A DNA stretch of 64,000 bases from contig NZ_JAGHRO010000003.1 in NCBI RefSeq assembly GCF_017743735.1, positions 62,001-126,000 of the forward strand, read 5' to 3'. Below the pieces are notes generated by a model. That model was not told the DNA's origin. It made no database searches and saw nothing but the letters and a program-made list of their open reading frames with translations. Position 1 is the first letter of the stretch; each line of letters starts with the position of its first letter. The position numbers and the translations under genes were made by a program. The DNA comes from Shimia sp. R9_2. GTDB taxonomy: Bacteria; Pseudomonadota; Alphaproteobacteria; Rhodobacterales; Rhodobacteraceae. Positions 16,356 through 25,894 of the stretch are shown in pieces.

Positions 16356-19300
16356 TTTTGGCTGCGGCAGGCGCGGCTGTTGGAGGATCGCTTGGTGGGT
16401 CGGTTGCCGGGATCACGACTGCGGCGGTTGGCCGCTTCGCCGGCGCGACCGTTGGCAAGCTGATTGATCAGAGCCTGCTGGGTGGCGGTGCCGATGTGGT
16501 GGAAACCGGCAAAGTGGAGCGCTTTCGCCTGACTGGATCTGCGGAAGGCGCAGCACAGGCGCGTGTCTTTGGACGGGTGCGCCTGCCCGGGCAGGTGATC
16601 TGGACAACACGCTTTTTGGAAACCGTGACTGAGACAGAGGCGAGCGGCGGCAAGGGGCGCCCCAGCCAGCCCAAGACGCGCAGCTACAGCTATTCGGTGT
16701 CTCTGGCGATCGCCCTGTGTGAGGGAGAGATTGCCCGCGTGGGGCGGATCTGGGCGGATGGTATTGAGCTCTCCCCAGAAGATTTCACGTTTCGTGTGCA
16801 CAGCGGCAGCGCCGATCAACTGCCCGATCCCAAGATGGAAGCGGTGGAAGGCGCAGGCATGGTGCCAGCTTATCGCGGGACCGCTTATGTGGTGATTGAA
16901 GATCTCGAGCTGGCACCCTTTGGCAATCGTGTGCCGCAGTTCAGCTTTGAGGTTGTGAGACCAACGCCAAAGTCTGTGCCGTCACATGCCTCTGACTATG
17001 CCGAGACCGTGCGTGCTGTCGCCTTGATGCCGGGAACAGGTGAGTACGCCTTGGCCAAGTCACAAGTCTATTTGCAGAGCGAAACCGGTGAAACGCGCGC
17101 TGCGAATGAAAACACACCGGCTGGAAAGTCGGATTTTTGCGCGTCAGTGGAGGCGCTGACCGAGGAGTTGCCAAACTGTAAGGCCGCATCGCTGATCGTC
17201 AGTTGGTTTGGCAATGACCTTCGTGCGGCAGAGTGTGAGCTGAGACCCAAGGTTGAGCAGAGTGACGTGGCTGGCGAGAAGATGCCTTGGCGTGTTGCTG
17301 GCGTTCCTCGTGCGCAGGCGCAGGAGGTAGCACGTGTCGCGGGGCGACCGGTTTATGGGGGGACGCCTGCGGATGCAGCGGTGATTGAGGCGATCCGCCA
17401 TTTGCAGAGCGCTGGGCAGGACGTGATGTTTTACCCGTTCATTCTGATGGAGCAGTTGGAGGGCAATGGGCGTAGCGATCCATGGAGCGACGCTACAGAC
17501 CAGCCGGTGTTGCCGTGGCGGGGGCGTATCACGCTTTCCGAAGCACCGGGGCAGGTTGGGACGACAGATGGCACAAGCGCGGCGGATGCGGAGGTCGCAG
17601 CGTTCTTCGGCACCGCGCAAGCTACAGACTTTCAGGTGTCGAGCGATGGCGTGAGCTACAGTGGGCCGGAGGAGTGGTCTTATCGGCGGTTTATACTGCA
17701 CAATGCCGCGCTATGTGCCGCGGCGGGGGGCGTTGACGCCTTTTGCATCGGCTCGGAAATGCGCGCCCTGACACAGATTAGAGGGGCCAACGGATTTTCG
17801 GCTGTTGAGCAGTTGATCGCCCTTGCGGCGGAGGTGCGTATCCTACTCGGATCATCCGTCAAGATCGGCTACGCGGCTGATTGGTCGGAGTATTTTGGCT
17901 ACCACCCGCAGGATGGCAGCGGGGATGTGTATTTTCATCTAGATCCCCTCTGGGCGGATGCGGAGATCGATTTTGTCGGGATCGACAACTATATGCCGCT
18001 GTCAGATTGGCGTTATGAGGCGGACCATAGTGATGGGGAGTCCTGGGATGCGGTTCACAATCTCTCCTATCTGAAAACACAGATTGCGGGCGGAGAAGGG
18101 TACGACTGGTATTACCCGTCGCGCGCGGCGCGGGATGTGCAAAGCCGCAGTCCGATTGAAGATGGTGCATTTGGCGAACCTTGGGTCTATCGCTACAAAG
18201 ACATCAGGAATTGGTGGTCCAATCCGCATCATGAGCGCATTGGAGGCCAGCGTCAGGCCACTCAGACAGCATGGGTGCCAGCTTCAAAGCCTGTCTGGTT
18301 TACGGAGATAGGCTGCGCAGCAATCGATTTGGGTACAAACCAGCCCAATAAGTTTCTGGATGAAAAATCCTCTGAATCCGCTTTGCCGTTTTACTCCAGA
18401 GGGTTGCGGGACGACCTTATGCAGCAATCTTATATGCAAGCCTTGCACGAGTATTGGAAGCAGCCAGCCAACAATCCTGTCTCCGGGGCATATGGCGGGC
18501 CTATGGTCGACACCCAGCGCATGTTTGCCTGGGCATGGGATGCACGTCCGTTTCCCGCCTTTCCCAATGAACGGGAGATTTGGACGGATGGTCGAAACTA
18601 TGCCAAGGGGCATTGGCTCAATGGGCGGGCCTCAAACCGCACCTTGGCGTCGGTTGTTGAGGAGATCTGCATTGCTGCTGGCGTTGAGCACTACGATGTT
18701 TCGCAGCTCTACGGTGTCGTGCGTGGCTATGTGCAGAGTGACGTGGCAGATGGGCGCGCCGCTTTACAGCCTTTGATGTTGCGCCATGGATTTGATGCGC
18801 TGGAGCGCGATGGCGTCCTGTGTTTCGTGATGCGGGGCTTGCGTGGCGAAACAGTGTTGAACACAGATGATTTGGCGCTTTCAAGTGATATCGATGGGGA
18901 TTGGGAGCTGAGCCGGGCACCGAATGCGGAAATGGCGGGCCGTGTGCGTTTGAACTTCACCTTGGCGGAGCGGGACTTTGATGCGGCCTCAGAGGAAGCC
19001 ATTTTGCATGATGAAGCCACTTTTGCGGTGGCGCAAAGCGAGGTGACGGAGGTTTTGACGCGCAGTGAGGGTCGGCAGACCGCTGAGCGCTGGCTTGCAG
19101 AGTCCCGCGTCGCCAGAGACCGCGTGAAGCTGGCTCTCCCCCCGAGCCGGATGGAGCTTGGCACGGGGGATGTGGTCGCGCTGGGCCAAGATGGCATGGA
19201 GCAACAGAGCTTTCGACTTGATCGCGTGACACAGCAGGGGGCGCAGGTTCTGGAGGGCGCACGCATCGCGCCTTCGATCTATGTTCCCTCAGAGACGGAA

Positions 19301-20266
19301 AGTGATCCGCCCAGAGGCAGTGGGTTTGTGCCGCCGGTACCAGTACAGTCGCTTTTTCTGGATGTGCCTTTGATGACGGGGAACGAAGTGCCCCACGCGC
19401 CCCATATTGCCTGCACCGGCAAACCGTGGCCGGGCAGCGTGGCGGTTAATTCCAGTGATACGGACGAGGGCTACGCGCTCAATCAGCTTCTGGACGCGCC
19501 TGCCTTCGTTGGGATTACCAAATCGCCGCTACTGTCTGCTGATGCAGGACTGTGGGACCGCAGCGCTGGGCTGAAGGTCGAGATGATCCAAGGTACGCTT
19601 CAAAGCCTCCCGCGCCTTGAGCTGCTAAATGGTGGCAATCTCGCCTACATCGGCGATGGCACCCCCAAGGGCTGGGAGGCTTTTCAGTTCCAGACCGCCG
19701 AGCTGGTCGGGGAGCGCCGATACAGGTTATCAGGTCGCCTCAGAGGGCAGCTTGGGACAGAAGGCGATGTTTCAGCAGCCTGGCCGGAGGGAAGTTGGCT
19801 TGTGGTCATGTCTCCGGCGGTGACACAGATTGATTTGCCCCGCCAATACCGGGGTGCCGAGCGCAATTACCGTATCGGCCCCGCGCAGCGCGCATTGTTT
19901 GACCCGACATATACCCACTATGTGGAGGCGTTTGAGGGGATTGGCCTTAGACCCTATGCCCCTGTGCATCTCAAGGCGCAAAGGGATGCCGCAGGGGACC
20001 TCACATTGAGCTGGATCAGACGCACCCGACTTGAAGGAGACAGTTGGGAGGGGCTGGATGTGCCTTTGGGAGAAGAGAGCGAAGCCTACTTGATCAAAGT
20101 TTTTGTTGGAGAGGTTCAAGTGCGGGAAGAACAGGTGCAGACACCGAGCTGGACGTATTCTCAAGCGGATCAGCAGACAGACGGGATTGGCGCTGGAGGG
20201 CGCATTGAGGTGGCACAGATCTCAGCCATTTTTGGTGCGGGCAGCGCAGCGCAAATCGCAGTTTAG
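16343..20266 (+). CDS. GTA gp15, host specificity / tail tip megatron protein
   Basis: 1307 residues, the largest gene of the cluster. AAGGAG about 9 bases upstream selects ATG 16343. A Gly/Ala-rich N-terminus (GAAVGGSLGGSVAG) is followed by a tail hub region. A GTA-type TIM-barrel glycosidase-like domain lies around residues 430-730 (DPLWADAEIDFVGIDNYMPL, VWFTEIGCAAIDLGTN), then a phage-tail type domain and a C-terminal fibronectin-like segment. It likely contacts the recipient surface and may hydrolyse glycan. Confidence 0.93.
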   Translation: MATVILAAAGAAVGGSLGGSVAGITTAAVGRFAGATVGKLIDQSLLGGGADVVETGKVERFRLTGSAEGAAQARVFGRVRLPGQVIWTTRFLETVTETEASGGKGRPSQPKTRSYSYSVSLAIALCEGEIARVGRIWADGIELSPEDFTFRVHSGSADQLPDPKMEAVEGAGMVPAYRGTAYVVIEDLELAPFGNRVPQFSFEVVRPTPKSVPSHASDYAETVRAVALMPGTGEYALAKSQVYLQSETGETRAANENTPAGKSDFCASVEALTEELPNCKAASLIVSWFGNDLRAAECELRPKVEQSDVAGEKMPWRVAGVPRAQAQEVARVAGRPVYGGTPADAAVIEAIRHLQSAGQDVMFYPFILMEQLEGNGRSDPWSDATDQPVLPWRGRITLSEAPGQVGTTDGTSAADAEVAAFFGTAQATDFQVSSDGVSYSGPEEWSYRRFILHNAALCAAAGGVDAFCIGSEMRALTQIRGANGFSAVEQLIALAAEVRILLGSSVKIGYAADWSEYFGYHPQDGSGDVYFHLDPLWADAEIDFVGIDNYMPLSDWRYEADHSDGESWDAVHNLSYLKTQIAGGEGYDWYYPSRAARDVQSRSPIEDGAFGEPWVYRYKDIRNWWSNPHHERIGGQRQATQTAWVPASKPVWFTEIGCAAIDLGTNQPNKFLDEKSSESALPFYSRGLRDDLMQQSYMQALHEYWKQPANNPVSGAYGGPMVDTQRMFAWAWDARPFPAFPNEREIWTDGRNYAKGHWLNGRASNRTLASVVEEICIAAGVEHYDVSQLYGVVRGYVQSDVADGRAALQPLMLRHGFDALERDGVLCFVMRGLRGETVLNTDDLALSSDIDGDWELSRAPNAEMAGRVRLNFTLAERDFDAASEEAILHDEATFAVAQSEVTEVLTRSEGRQTAERWLAESRVARDRVKLALPPSRMELGTGDVVALGQDGMEQQSFRLDRVTQQGAQVLEGARIAPSIYVPSETESDPPRGSGFVPPVPVQSLFLDVPLMTGNEVPHAPHIACTGKPWPGSVAVNSSDTDEGYALNQLLDAPAFVGITKSPLLSADAGLWDRSAGLKVEMIQGTLQSLPRLELLNGGNLAYIGDGTPKGWEAFQFQTAELVGERRYRLSGRLRGQLGTEGDVSAAWPEGSWLVVMSPAVTQIDLPRQYRGAERNYRIGPAQRALFDPTYTHYVEAFEGIGLRPYAPVHLKAQRDAAGDLTLSWIRRTRLEGDSWEGLDVPLGEESEAYLIKVFVGEVQVREEQVQTPSWTYSQADQQTDGIGAGGRIEVAQISAIFGAGSAAQIAV

Positions 20267-20384
20267 CCTCGATCACGAGAAAATGAGGTGTTCCATTCCA
20301 TTTGGTTTTATGTGCATTCACACCTTTGAATTTGGCGCTTGTTGATTACCTAGTGTAGTCTGACAGGGACAGAAAGGTGTGACC

Positions 20385-21206
20385 ATGGCTGAGATGCAAC
20401 CAAAAGTAACCGAGCTGGACCCGGTTTGGCAGCAGATCACGCGTGAAGCCCAAGAGGCCGTGCGTGAAGAACCTCTGATGGGTGGTTTGGTACACGCTTG
20501 TGTATTGCACCATCACTCCATTGAACGCGCGTTGAGCTATCGCTTTGCGGCGAAACTCTCGTCCAATGAGATGTCGATGGTGATCCTGCGCGAGATTGCG
20601 GATGAAGCTTTTGCCGCTGATCCGGCCCTCGCAGCGTCGGCGCGTGCGGATCTTATGGCGATTTATGAGCGTGACCCAGCTTGCCACCGTTTGCTGCAGC
20701 CGATTCTTTATTTCAAGGGCTATCAGGCGGTGCAGGCCTACCGTATCGGCCATTGGCTTTGGGAGCAGGGGCGCTATGACCTGTCCTACTTCATCCAGAT
20801 GCGCACCAGTGAGATTTTTGGCATCGACATCCATCCGGCTGCCAAGATTGGCAAAGGGATAATGATTGACCACGCCCATTCCATTGTGATCGGCGAAACC
20901 GCTGTGGTGGGCGACAATGTCTCCATGCTGCACTCGGTGACGCTGGGCGGGACCGGCAAAGAGGAAGAAGACCGCCATCCCAAGATTGGCGACGGCGTTC
21001 TGATCGGTGCAGGTGCCAAGGTGCTTGGCAACATTCGCGTGGGGCACTGCAGCCGTATCGCAGCGGGTTCTGTGGTGCTTCAGGAAGTGCCGCCATGCAA
21101 AACCGTCGCGGGTGTTCCTGCGAAAGTGGTTGGTGAGGCCGGTTGTGACCAGCCTGCGGTCAGCATGGATCAGGTGCTGTCCGAAGCGGGCAAGGTCAAA
21201 GTCTAA
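20385..21206 (+). CDS. cysE: Serine O-acetyltransferase
   Basis: A 273-residue enzyme making O-acetylserine for cysteine synthesis. It has an N-terminal helical domain, then a left-handed beta-helix of hexapeptide repeats. Catalytic Asp148 (GIDIHPAA) and His163 (MIDHAHS) are present, with the acetyl-CoA site HSVTLGGTGKEEEDRHPK including His198. AAAGG precedes ATG 20385 (a GTG two codons earlier is less likely). It directly follows the GTA operon but has its own 118-base upstream region and ends in a terminator. Confidence 0.95.
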   Translation: MAEMQPKVTELDPVWQQITREAQEAVREEPLMGGLVHACVLHHHSIERALSYRFAAKLSSNEMSMVILREIADEAFAADPALAASARADLMAIYERDPACHRLLQPILYFKGYQAVQAYRIGHWLWEQGRYDLSYFIQMRTSEIFGIDIHPAAKIGKGIMIDHAHSIVIGETAVVGDNVSMLHSVTLGGTGKEEEDRHPKIGDGVLIGAGAKVLGNIRVGHCSRIAAGSVVLQEVPPCKTVAGVPAKVVGEAGCDQPAVSMDQVLSEAGKVKV

Positions 21207-21222
21207 CCTTATTGAGAATTGT

Positions 21223-21264
21223 CAGAGCGGCTTGTGATTTCTTTTGTGAAATCAAGCCGCTCTG
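21223..21264. terminator. Hairpin between convergent cysE and a minus-strand gene
   Basis: CAGAGCGGCTTG-TG-ATTTC (21223-21241) pairs with GAAATCAAGCCGCTCTG (21248-21264) with a two-base bulge. There is only a weak T-rich tail. The stop codon of the minus-strand neighbour (21252-21254) is inside the right arm, so the element probably serves both genes. Confidence 0.7.
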
Positions 21265-21767
21265 CTTTGTTTGTGATCTTCGTTTGCAGCCTTGTTGGAA
21301 GGTGCAAATTCAAACGCATCCACCAATGATCCAAACTGTACCTGTGTGGAACGGGTCGATTTGAAAGCTTGGTGCGCAGCAAGGGCTGGCTCTGCGATTA
21401 ACGCTGCGCTGCTCTCGGATGTATCTTCCAGATCTGTTGAAACCTTCGCCACGACGGCTTGAAGTTTCGAAATTTGTTCATTGAGGTCCGCGATCTGGCC
21501 TGACAGCTCTTGGTTCCGTTTGGCGTAAATCCGGTATGCCGAGGTAAAGCCGATCAGGCATGCAACAGGGGCGACAGCTGCGCCAAAGGTTCCCAATGTC
21601 AAAAGATGCGACCAAAAGGGGGACGCGCTGGGCAGTGGGATGAATGCTGACAGCGCAGCGGCTGTTGCACCAGCCATGGAAGCTGCGGCGGCCACAGATG
21701 TTAGCACGGTGCTTCTGGACGCGCGCTTGTGGGTCGCTATGGCTCTTGAAAATCGTGTTTCTGACAC
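21252..21767 (-). CDS. Membrane protein with cytoplasmic coiled coil, unknown
   Basis: 171 residues from GTG 21767, chosen because AGGAGA lies just upstream; ATG 21797 would add 10 residues but has no ribosome binding site. Two hydrophobic segments (about 22-44 and 53-77) are followed by a coiled coil (NQELSGQIADLNEQISKLQ) and a low-complexity tail. No family is recognised. Base composition is lower in GC than the neighbouring GTA genes, and it could be lineage-specific. Confidence 0.65.
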   Translation of the reverse strand: MSETRFSRAIATHKRASRSTVLTSVAAAASMAGATAAALSAFIPLPSASPFWSHLLTLGTFGAAVAPVACLIGFTSAYRIYAKRNQELSGQIADLNEQISKLQAVVAKVSTDLEDTSESSAALIAEPALAAHQAFKSTRSTQVQFGSLVDAFEFAPSNKAANEDHKQSRAA

Positions 21768-21932
21768 AAGTCTCTCCTGACGCTTGGCCCAACCCATGTG
21801 ATGCGTAGCGACGTTATAGGGAGGGTCTTATCAGATGTTTAAACTTGTGCCGGTTTACAACTCAGCCCAGCGGAGAACCGCGTGAAGAGGGCAGCTCTCA
21901 GCGTTATTCCGCTGGAATACGGGCTGAGACGA

Positions 21933-21963
21933 AGGTGAGAGGGGCAAAAGTGCCATCTCACCT
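21933..21963 (-). terminator. Stem-loop after pdhC
   Basis: AGGTGAGA (21933-21940) and TCTCACCT (21956-21963) form an 8-bp stem with an inner GGCA/TGCC pair. It lies 15 bases past the pdhC stop on the minus strand. There is no clear T tract, so termination may be weak or Rho-assisted. Confidence 0.45.
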
Positions 21964-21978
21964 CCGACAAAGCGACGC

Positions 21979-23268
21979 TCAGGCGAGCATCGCCATTGGA
22001 TTTTCGAGATTGTCGACGATGGACTGCAGCAACTGCGCGCCCAAAGCGCCGTCGATCACACGGTGGTCGACAGACAGGGTGACAGACATCACCGTGGCCA
22101 CGCTGATTTGTCCGTCCTCATCAACAACAGGTTTCTTCGCACCTGCGCCGACGGCGAGGATTGCGCCATGAGGCGGGTTGATCACCGCGTCAAAGTTGTC
22201 GATGCCAAACATGCCGAGGTTGGAAATCGCAAAACTGCCGCCCTGATACTCATGTGGGGCCAGTTTGCGGTCTCGGGCACGGGCGGCGAGGTCTTTCATC
22301 TCCGCTGATAGGGCGGACAATGACTTCATTTCCGCGTCTTTGAGCACCGGGGTGAAAAGGCCACCGTCGATGGCGACCGCAACGGCCACATCGGAGGGTT
22401 TGAGCTTTAAAATCCGGTCGCTGGCCCAGACGGCATTGGCATCCGGCACCTCTTGCAGGGCCAATGCACAGGCTTTGATGATGAAATCATTGACCGAGAG
22501 CTTTGCGCCGCGTTTTACCAACTGTTTGTTCAATTGGCTGCGGAAGGCCAGAAGCGCGTCCAGTTTGATGTCACGCCGCAGATAGAAATGCGGAATTGAC
22601 TGTTTGGCCTCTGTCAAACGTGCAGCGATGGTTTTGCGCATGCCATCAAGCGCGACTTCTTCAAAGTCGCGGTCTGCATACATGCGCAGGATGGTATCCG
22701 TTTCGGGGCCGCTGGCCATTGGAGCAGCTTTTGCAGCTGGGGCGGCTGAAACACTTGCCGGCGCTTTGGCTGCGGCTGGTGCGACGCTTGCCCCTTCCAC
22801 GTCAGCTTTCACGATCCGACCGCGCGGGCCGGAGCCTGTGAGTGTGGCCAAATCAATACCCTTGTCGGCCGCTATTCTGCGCGCGAGCGGTGAGGCAAAG
22901 ATACGGTTGCCATCGGAGCTGACAGGAGCGGAGGGCGCAGGGGCGCTGGCAGCGGGTGTTTTGTGGGCCTCGGGTGCCTCTGCAGGCGCAGCGGCAGGTG
23001 CGGCGCCAAGATCGTCCGCGCTTTCGCCATCTTCGAGCAAAATGGCGATAACGGCGTTGACCTGGACCCCTTCGGAGCCTTCCGGAACCAGAATTTTGCC
23101 GACAATCCCGTCTTCGACGGCTTCAAACTCCATCGTGGCCTTGTCGGTCTCGATTTCCGCGAGCAAATCACCGGAGGAGACCGTGTCCCCTTCTTTCACA
23201 AGCCATTTGGCCAAAGTGCCTTCTTCCATCGTAGGGGAAAGCGCGGGCATGAGGATTTCTATGGGCAT
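21979..23268 (-). CDS. pdhC: Pyruvate dehydrogenase E2, dihydrolipoamide acetyltransferase
   Basis: 429 residues: one N-terminal lipoyl domain with modified Lys43 in [11 protein letters not shown], an Ala/Pro linker, a peripheral subunit-binding domain (RIFASPLARRIAADKGIDL), a second linker, then the catalytic acetyltransferase domain ending with DHRVIDGALGAQ (active-site His and Asp). It forms the core of the PDH complex and transfers acetyl to CoA. GAGGAG 9 bases before the start overlaps the pdhB stop. It is last of the pdhABC operon. Confidence 0.96.
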   Translation of the reverse strand: MPIEILMPALSPTMEEGTLAKWLVKEGDTVSSGDLLAEIETDKATMEFEAVEDGIVGKILVPEGSEGVQVNAVIAILLEDGESADDLGAAPAAAPAEAPEAHKTPAASAPAPSAPVSSDGNRIFASPLARRIAADKGIDLATLTGSGPRGRIVKADVEGASVAPAAAKAPASVSAAPAAKAAPMASGPETDTILRMYADRDFEEVALDGMRKTIAARLTEAKQSIPHFYLRRDIKLDALLAFRSQLNKQLVKRGAKLSVNDFIIKACALALQEVPDANAVWASDRILKLKPSDVAVAVAIDGGLFTPVLKDAEMKSLSALSAEMKDLAARARDRKLAPHEYQGGSFAISNLGMFGIDNFDAVINPPHGAILAVGAGAKKPVVDEDGQISVATVMSVTLSVDHRVIDGALGAQLLQSIVDNLENPMAMLA

Positions 23269-23280
23269 CTGCGTCTCTCC

Positions 23281-24660
23281 TCAGCGATAGGTCACTTGTT
23301 TCACCGCCGCGATGACCTCATCGGTGGTCGTCAGCGCCAGTTTTTCGAGGTTTGCGGCGTAAGGCATGGGCACGTCTTTGCCGGTGCAGTTGATCACCGG
23401 GGCGTCCAGAAAGTCAAAGGCGCGCTGCATGATGGTGGCCGAGAGGTGGTTGCCGATGGAGCCAACCGGCCAGCCTTCTTCAACGGTTACGCAGCGGTTG
23501 GTTTTCATCACCGAGGCAATGACCGTGTCATAATCAATCGGGCGCAGGGTGCGCAGGTCGATGACTTCGGCGGAAATGCCGTCTTCAGCCAACTTCTCGG
23601 CCGCCTCAAGCGCATATTGCATGCCGATGCCGAAGCTCACGATGGTCACATCAGAGCCTTCACGCCAGATGCGCGCCTTGCCAAAAGGAATGGTGAAGTC
23701 CTCGATGTCGGGCACGTCAAAGCTGCGGCCGTAGATGATCTCGTTTTCCAGGAAAATCACCGGGTTCGGATCGCGGATGGCGGATTTCAGCAGGCCTTTG
23801 GCGTCTGAGGCCGAATAAGGCATCGCCACCTTCAAGCCCGGGATTTGGGCATACCATGCGGCGTAATCCTGGCTGTGTTGCGCGCCGACGCGGGCAGCGG
23901 CACCGTTGGGGCCACGGAACACCATGGGCGCGCCCATCTGACCGCCGGACATATAGAGCGTTTTGGCCGCCGAATTGATAATTTGGTCAATGGCTTGCAT
24001 CGCAAAGTTGAATGTCATGAATTCAACAATTGGCTTCAGCCCGCCAAAGGCGGCACCGACTGCAATGCCGGCAAACCCATGTTCTGTGATCGGCGTGTCG
24101 ATCACCCGTTTGCTGCCAAACTCGTCGAGCAGACCCTGGCTGACCTTATAGGCGCCCTGATACTCGGCCACTTCTTCGCCCATGAGGTAGACATCGCCGT
24201 CGGCGCACATCTCTTCGGCCATGGCGTCGCGCAGGGCCTCACGCACGGTCTGAGACTTCATGGGGGTGCCTTCAGGCCAATCCGGGCTCAGATCAGGTGC
24301 GGGGACCTCTGGAGCTGCGACAGTGGCAGGTGCGGCGCTGTTGGCCTCTAAGGCATCATCTGCGGGTGCAGCGGCCTCAGCAGGGGCTGTGGCGGCTTCC
24401 AGCGTGCTGACGTCTTCGCCGTCTTCGGCGAGGATCGCGATGGCGGTGTTGACCGCGACGCCTTCGGTGCCCTCAGCCACCAGAATCTTGCCGATGACGC
24501 CTTCGTCAACGGCTTCAAATTCCATGGTGGCCTTGTCGGTTTCAATCTCGGCCAAGATGTCGCCGGATTGTACGGTGTCGCCTTCTTTGACCAACCATTT
24601 GGCCAAGGTGCCCTCTTCCATAGTGGGCGACAGGGCTGGCATGAGAATTTCAGTAGCCAT
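23281..24660 (-). CDS. pdhB: Pyruvate dehydrogenase E1 beta with N-terminal lipoyl domain
   Basis: 459 residues, about 130 longer than a bare E1-beta because a lipoyl domain (Lys43 in [11 protein letters not shown]) is fused at the N-terminus through an Ala-rich linker (about 85-130). The E1-beta core starts near [14 protein letters not shown] and includes [16 protein letters not shown], then [17 protein letters not shown] and [15 protein letters not shown]-like blocks. This fusion is known in several alphaproteobacteria. It pairs with PdhA to form the ThDP site. Confidence 0.96.
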   Translation of the reverse strand: MATEILMPALSPTMEEGTLAKWLVKEGDTVQSGDILAEIETDKATMEFEAVDEGVIGKILVAEGTEGVAVNTAIAILAEDGEDVSTLEAATAPAEAAAPADDALEANSAAPATVAAPEVPAPDLSPDWPEGTPMKSQTVREALRDAMAEEMCADGDVYLMGEEVAEYQGAYKVSQGLLDEFGSKRVIDTPITEHGFAGIAVGAAFGGLKPIVEFMTFNFAMQAIDQIINSAAKTLYMSGGQMGAPMVFRGPNGAAARVGAQHSQDYAAWYAQIPGLKVAMPYSASDAKGLLKSAIRDPNPVIFLENEIIYGRSFDVPDIEDFTIPFGKARIWREGSDVTIVSFGIGMQYALEAAEKLAEDGISAEVIDLRTLRPIDYDTVIASVMKTNRCVTVEEGWPVGSIGNHLSATIMQRAFDFLDAPVINCTGKDVPMPYAANLEKLALTTTDEVIAAVKQVTYR

Positions 24661-24684
24661 GATAAATGTCCTCTCGTCCGGGGC

Positions 24685-25674
24685 TTAGGCGTAAATGTCT
24701 GTCCAGAGCTCGGCCTCATCAGGCAGCGGGCTCTCTTTGGCAAAATCAGCGGAGGCGTTGACGATGGCTTTGATCTCTTTGTCGATCGCTTTCAGATCAT
24801 CCTCACTGGCGTGGTTGCCGGTCAGCAGCATTTGACGCACGTTTTCAATGGGATCACGCTCCTCGCGCATCTTCTGCACCTCTTCGCGGGTGCGGTATTT
24901 GGCGGGGTCAGACATGGAGTGACCGCGATAGCGGTAGGTCTTCACCTCAAGGATGTAAGGTCCTTTGCCGGAGCGGCAGTGTTTGATAGCGCGTTCGCCC
25001 GCGTCTTTCACCGCAAGCACATCCATGCCGTCGACCATTTCCCCTGGAATGCCAAAGGCTTCGCCGCGTTTGTAAATGTCGTGCGATGAGGTGGAACGCG
25101 CCTGAGCGGTGCCCATGGCGTATTGGTTGTTTTCGATCACAAAGACCACGGGCAGATCCCAGAGAGCGGCCATGTTGAAGGTCTCATAGACCTGACCCTG
25201 GTTGGCGGCGCCGTCCCCGAAGTAGGTGAAGGTCACGCGGCCGTTGTCTTTGTATTTGTCCGCAAAAGCGAGGCCTGCGCCAAGCGGCACCTGAGCGCCG
25301 ACGATGCCATGGCCGCCGTAGAAGTGTTTTTCCTTGGAAAACATATGCATGGAGCCGCCTTTACCTTTGGAATAGCCGCCCTCACGCCCGGTGAGTTCGG
25401 CCATCACGCCATTGGCGTCCATGCCACAGGCCAGCATGTGGCCGTGATCGCGGTAGGAGGTGATGCGTTTGTCGCCTTCCTCTGTGGCGGCTTCCAGCCC
25501 CACCACAACGGCTTCCTGTCCGATGTAGAGGTGGCAGAATCCGCCAATCAAACCCATGCCGTAAAGCTGACCGGCTTTCTCTTCAAAGCGCCGGATCAGA
25601 AGCATGTCGCGATAATATTGTGTGAGCTCTTCACCCGAGACGTTGGGCTTTTTCGCCGCACGTTTCGCCGCCAT
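24685..25674 (-). CDS. pdhA: Pyruvate dehydrogenase E1 alpha
   Basis: A 329-residue ThDP-dependent decarboxylase subunit. The ThDP motif runs from GDGAANQG to NNQYAMGT; the RSTSSHDIYKRG phosphorylation-loop region and YRYRGHSMSDPAKYR are typical. GGAGG 8 bases upstream selects ATG 25674 over an upstream start at 25689. It is first in pdhA-pdhB-pdhC with short gaps. An extended inverted repeat precedes the ribosome binding site. Confidence 0.96.
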   Translation of the reverse strand: MAAKRAAKKPNVSGEELTQYYRDMLLIRRFEEKAGQLYGMGLIGGFCHLYIGQEAVVVGLEAATEEGDKRITSYRDHGHMLACGMDANGVMAELTGREGGYSKGKGGSMHMFSKEKHFYGGHGIVGAQVPLGAGLAFADKYKDNGRVTFTYFGDGAANQGQVYETFNMAALWDLPVVFVIENNQYAMGTAQARSTSSHDIYKRGEAFGIPGEMVDGMDVLAVKDAGERAIKHCRSGKGPYILEVKTYRYRGHSMSDPAKYRTREEVQKMREERDPIENVRQMLLTGNHASEDDLKAIDKEIKAIVNASADFAKESPLPDEAELWTDIYA

Positions 25675-25684
25675 CGTGGTTCCT

Positions 25685-25723
25685 CCCAAGTGCTAAATGG
25701 TTTAACTTTAAACCATACTTGGG
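25685..25723 (-). promoter_or_regulatory. Extended inverted repeat at pdhA leader
   Basis: ATGGTTTAA (25697-25705) and TTAAACCAT (25708-25716) are perfect 9-bp arms with a 2-base centre. Outside them CCCAAGT (25685-25691) and ACTTGGG (25717-25723) also pair, with a 5-base asymmetry on the pdhA side. In the mRNA, GGG of the GGGAGG ribosome binding site is part of the outer arm. It may be a repressor operator or a translation-controlling hairpin for the PDH operon. Confidence 0.6.
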
Positions 25724-25894
25724 AAAATGGTAGCGGAAGCCCGAAGCGGTGGCGAGCGAAAAAAGCGTTTGGTTTTCAGGAAGCTGTGGAGCGGGGCCGG
25801 GAGACGTATTCTTGAGCAGCGGAGTGCTGGTCTAAGTTGTTGAAACCAGAGAGGTTTGCCTAAGCTTTTTAAACTCTTCCTGTAGGCGCAGCGG

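Noticed and set aside
6249-20266. Active or remnant temperate prophage
   Set aside because: No integrase, attachment repeats, repressor, replication or lysis genes; gene order is that of a GTA.
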